A stretch of 64,000 bases of DNA from Macropodus opercularis (lineage: Eukaryota > Chordata > Actinopteri > Anabantiformes > Osphronemidae), in NCBI GenBank assembly GCA_030770545.1, contig CM061099.1:15755001-15819000 (forward strand), read 5' to 3'. The notes under the pieces were generated by a model. It was not told where the DNA came from and ran no database searches. It saw only the letters and a program-made list of their open reading frames with translations. The first letter of the stretch is position 1; every line of letters starts with the position of its first letter. Below, piece by piece: positions 59,818-64,000 of the stretch. Both the position numbers and the translations under genes were made by a program.

Positions 59818-62800
59818 ATGTCTAAAGCGAGTATGTAATTTGTCAATTAACATAATCTGCGTGTCGCTGTATATCAGGGCGTTGGTTTTGAAACGGATTT
59901 GTGTTTTCTCGATTTTTTTCAGAACAAAAACGGGCTAAACGCCTCGGCTTCCTCGGCAAAATTAAGGTAAATGCTACCATGCTAATGGTATTTGTAGTTA
60001 AGTGAAATGTTGACACGTCTAATTTCAGGATTATACATGCAAACCTTTTTTACAATGCATCACAGATTATTACTGGACATTTGTTACATGCATTACATGA
60101 CTGTTTTTAAAGTGTCATGTTTTCATTTGTTCGCGATCGTGAGCTAGCAGCCTTATTTTCCTCACACGACACACTTACTTCAAAGTTTGTTCAGTAAATA
60201 AAAGAAAATACGAACCACTACATCACCCTAGTTCACTTCAAACCATACCACTTTCAAGAACCACAGTGTCGCACTCAACAATCCTCATCTCACTTCTTTT
60301 CGTGGGAGTAATGGTCCTTCGTAAAACCGTGTGGTTTGTGGACGCCACCGTCCTCGTACCCAACCCACTAACCTCACTAGATAAGGACGCTTCTTCACAG
60401 CATCTGAAAAACCCTTGGTGATGTATAGAGGTTTATGTATTGTTTATGTGCAAACAATGCACAAATGAATAGTCTATCTCAGTAATTCATCTAAATATTT
60501 GTTTTGGTAAAAAACAAACAACAGATTTTTATCTTTAAGTATGGATGTTGATCCGGCTACTTCAAGGTATTTTTCAGTATGACATTTTTTTTCCAGCTAA
60601 TGTTTTTGTCATGACTCTTTGTGTCCATATATTACTGTGCATTTTGTTGACATGTTTTACTCTCCAGGCAAAAGAGGGTCAAACGTGTGATTCATCAGGG
60701 CGGAAAAAGACTTCAGCGCAGTCATTTGTGCAACATGTCAAAGACCAAAGGAGACCAGAGGAAGTCAGGAAACAAAGGGTGACTCTTTCAACCACAGGCC
60801 TGTAATCTGATTTTAGGCGATGCGGCTAAGGTTTTTATGATGATATATGAATATCTTATCTAACTAGCTTCAAGACCTCCAGGAAAAGCAGAAAATGTCC
60901 AGAGAACGAGAGATGATGAAAAGGAGAAACTTACAGAGCTTTCAGAGTGACATCCTTCAGCGACAGAGAGCATTTGAGCAGAGGGTAAATGTTAATGCTA
61001 ACATTAATGGAACTACATTCTAGTTAATCATCAGATGTTCTGCAAATTTCTGTTGTCGTGATTTTGGGTTTTGCTTTTGTGTTCGCAGGAGATTGAGATG
61101 CAGAGTTTGGAAAAAAACATAAATTTTGAAAATGAAAATTCAAGAAAGGCGTATTACAGAGAATTCAAAAAGGTAGACATCTCCTTTATTTATGCCACCT
61201 CCTGGCCTGTATTACATGAATTTAAAAAGTACACACAATTACAGTACTCTCATTTAGACACTATGAATCACTATATGTATACACTATACAACTATATTTG
61301 ATTGCTTCCCAAACCTTTCTGAAAATAATGTATTGTATTTTTTTGTTTGTTAAGGTTGTGGAAGCTGCAGATGTGATTTTAGAAGTTTTGGATGCACGTG
61401 ACCCTCTTGGCTGCAGATGTCCTCAGGTAGAGCAGGCTGTCATTCAAAGTGGACTGAACAAAAAGATAGTTTTAGTTCTTAATAAAATCGGTAAGTTCTT
61501 TAAGTTGAGTTATTTTTCTGTCTTTCTGTATGTATGATTTGTCTTTCAGTGTTTGAATTGAAAGGCTGGTGACCCTCTATTTTTTTTCCTAAGATTAACA
61601 AAACCCCTGAAAAGACCAAAACCAGTACTTCCTCCTTGTTTGTAAAACAAACATTTGATTTACTTTATCAACGGCTCTGCCATTGTCCGGAAAATAATAA
61701 ATACACATCAACAAGCGCCATCTTTACACTGGGTGACATCTTTACTCCGTTTCTTCATTACAAAAATATGGGTACTGCAGTTTAGCTATAAACCATTTTA
61801 TTGACTAATAACACATGATTACTTTCACAGTCTCTGAAGAGCAGTTCCTTAAAGTCACTGCACACACTCAGACAAGTATCTTTTTTGTTTTCACTGTTCT
61901 GTTAGTTTGTACAGCTAAACAAGTCAGTGGATGGCACTGATGTTGAGAGACTCTAAAAAGTAATGGACAGTATTACTGTGTTTGCTGTTCACAAACAACC
62001 AAGTCCATATCTCTTTGATTACATAGAAATTTGTGCCCCAGTGTAATTATGTGGCTCACCCATATTGTCTTTCTATGGTGAGAGTATTGGAGCTTAAATT
62101 TACTACTGTAAATGGATCTGTTGTAGGTATTGTTCTTTTCGTGGAATATCTTACAATAACTAAAACTTATTTTTATGTATTATAGATCTTGTGTCCAAAG
62201 AAATCGTGGAGAAATGGATTAAGTATCTTCGTAATGAGTTTCCCACTGTAGCTTTCAAAGCATCTACTCAGCAACAAAACAAGAACTTGGTATGGAATAG
62301 TTAATTTCTTTGACTGTGTTTAAACACTTGTATCTGATCTCAAATACAACACCAAAAAAATGCAATAACACTGTTTTGCCCTTTTCTTTTGCCCCCTGTC
62401 ACGGTTAGAAACGCAGCAATGTTCCCGTGACGCAGGCCACCACGGAGCTTCTCAGCAGCAGCGCATGTGTTGGTGCAGACTGTTTGATGAAGCTACTGGG
62501 CAACTACTGCCGCAACCTAGACATAAAGACAGCCATCACTGTAGGCGTAGTAGGTGAGTAGTGAATCCAGTCAGACACATGGGATTTGTTTTCCTTTATA
62601 AGTGAACCTATTTTCATATTTTTTTTTCATAGGATTTCCTAATGTGGGAAAGAGCAGTTTGATCAACAGCCTAAAACGGGCAAGGGCGTGTAGCGTTGGA
62701 GCGACACCTGGTGTGACCAAGTAAGTGTACAATAAGTTCTTTCCCTGCTGGTTTCTTTTTTTACTTGTTGTTTTGGTAAATGAGCGTGGGATTTTTAGAT

Positions 62801-64000
62801 GCCTTCAGGAGGTGCATCTGGACAAACACATTAAGCTTCTGGACTGCCCTGGCATCGTAATGGCAACTTCAACAACTGATGCTGCAATGATCCTTCGGAA
62901 CTGTGTGAAGATCGAACAGCTCGTCGATCCCCTTCCACCTGTTGAAGCCATTCTCCGGCGTTGCAACAAGGCGCAGGTTTGTTCTCGCATCTTTCTGGAC
63001 AGTTGCTGTATTGTGTCTTTTCTCACTGCGATTATAATAACTGCATTTGGTGTACAGATCATGGAGCATTACAGCGTTCCAGACTTTCACACAGCTTTGG
63101 AGTTCTTGGCATTGCTTGCTCGACGCCAAGGCAAACTGAGAAAGGGGGGACTGCCTGACACTGACAAAGCAGCAAAGAGTGTGTTAATGGATTGGACAGG
63201 GTGTGTAAAATGTAGAATTTACAGAAAGCTTTATAAATAATGCTCTAAGAATGGATTTAGCATTGTGGCAACTTTTGCTCATTATGTTGCTTAGGGGAAG
63301 GATCAGCTACTTCACACACCCTCCAGAGACTCACACTCTCCCCACACACATCAGTGCTGAGATCATTACAGAGATGGGTAAAGCTTTTGACTGGGATGAG
63401 TTGGAAAAAGGAAATGAGGAGGTTCTTGCAGGTAAATTAAAGGCTTGGCTCACACAATGAACACAGACATAAAACACATGCAAACCCCTAGACATACTTC
63501 GACTTTCTGTGTTTTAGAGTCATCTTGTCCTGAAGTCCAAATGGGATTCTGCATGGAAACCACTGGAATGACACAGGGAGGCCAAAGTCAAGGTCCATCT
63601 GACCTGGAAATGGACAGAGGGTCTGTGGAAGAAACGGAGTTGAAAGATGAAATCCAATCTATGGAGGATGACCAGGACCCAGAGGTGGGCACCTCCACGC
63701 CTTCAGGGCTTACCAAGTAAATTATGTCCCAAGTACTGTAAAACTTAGTTTATTCAACTGACTTAGTTCTGATATTCTTCCTGCTGAAAAATAGTTTGGG
63801 CCAATGACAGTGGAGATAAAGTCCCAGAAATCGAGGACTGGTCAACCTGCAAATGACACTGCATCCAGGGCTCCGGATTTGAAGGATATCTTCAATGTAG
63901 ATCCTCTGCGACAGGGTCAGGCACTGGTGGCAGCCTGCAAGAAGAGGAAAAAACAACAGAAAAGAGCTGGTTGGTATCAATATCAGTCCTTAGTATATTG
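59818..64000 (+). CDS. gnl3l: GNL3L, nucleolar GTP-binding protein 3-like (partial at right edge)
   Basis: A circularly permuted nucleolar GTPase of the nucleostemin family, involved in ribosome biogenesis. Exons seen are 59818-59830, 59923-59966, 60668-60778, 60868-60984, 61089-61172, 61355-61490, 62186-62289, 62409-62553, 62633-62720, 62799-62976, 63058-63200, 63295-63431, 63518-63684 and 63795 to about 63969. The gene continues past the window. The N-terminus is Lys/Arg-rich with a coiled-coil-like stretch (LQDLQEKQKMSREREMMKRR). Permuted G motifs appear in the expected order: DARDPLG (G5-like), LNKID (G4), GFPNVGKSS (G1) and DCPGI (G3). THPPETHTLPTHISAEI also matches the family. The donor at 63685 (GTGGGC) was chosen because it alone keeps phase with the next exon. 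The final donor is uncertain. Confidence 0.92.

Overview
The window is vertebrate nuclear DNA from a teleost, most likely a percomorph. It shows spliced genes with GT-AG introns, AT and GT microsatellites, and the block gata1 - Rab7-like - hcfc1 - SWS2 opsins - LWS opsins - gnl3l, which is the usual fish synteny around the blue- and red-opsin array. I cannot name the species. Exon coordinates were worked out by hand from splice sites, reading phase and family conservation. For every complete gene model the summed exon length is a multiple of three.

Region by region: gata1 (minus strand, 1278-3015, probable non-coding first exon near 4.43-4.55 kb) is followed by a possible small membrane-protein ORF and 2.8 kb of upstream DNA with a strong inverted GATA pair. 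A five-exon Rab7-family GTPase (plus, 7427-8961) runs toward hcfc1 (minus, 27 coding exons, 20171-11260), which carries a compact array of seven HCF proteolytic repeats. About 1.2 kb upstream of the hcfc1 start codon holds eight YY1-like motifs. A gene-poor 7 kb stretch with a TA microsatellite leads to two SWS2 opsins (27337-29028 and 29745-31906). About 6.6 kb of intergenic DNA follows, with a transposon relic, a diverged copy of the LWS spacer and a candidate control region. Then come four complete tandem LWS opsins (starts at 38547, 44070, 50263 and 56458). gnl3l (plus, from 59818) runs off the right edge.

The most notable content is the opsin array: six intact cone opsins in about 31 kb. 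LWS1 has Ala at tuning site 180, while LWS2-4 have Ser180. All four keep His197, Tyr277, Thr285 and Ala308. The LWS genes and their spacers are recent tandem copies of about 5.5-6.2 kb with patchwork identity, which suggests gene conversion. Each LWS gene keeps a near-identical proximal promoter (TAATCC plus TATAAAAG). No bacterial, CRISPR, tRNA or rRNA features were seen, and I found no convincing wholly new system. The items most worth follow-up are the mosaic LWS array, the Rab7-like protein lacking the catalytic Gln, the HCF repeat with a lost cleavage Cys, and the YY1 cluster at hcfc1.
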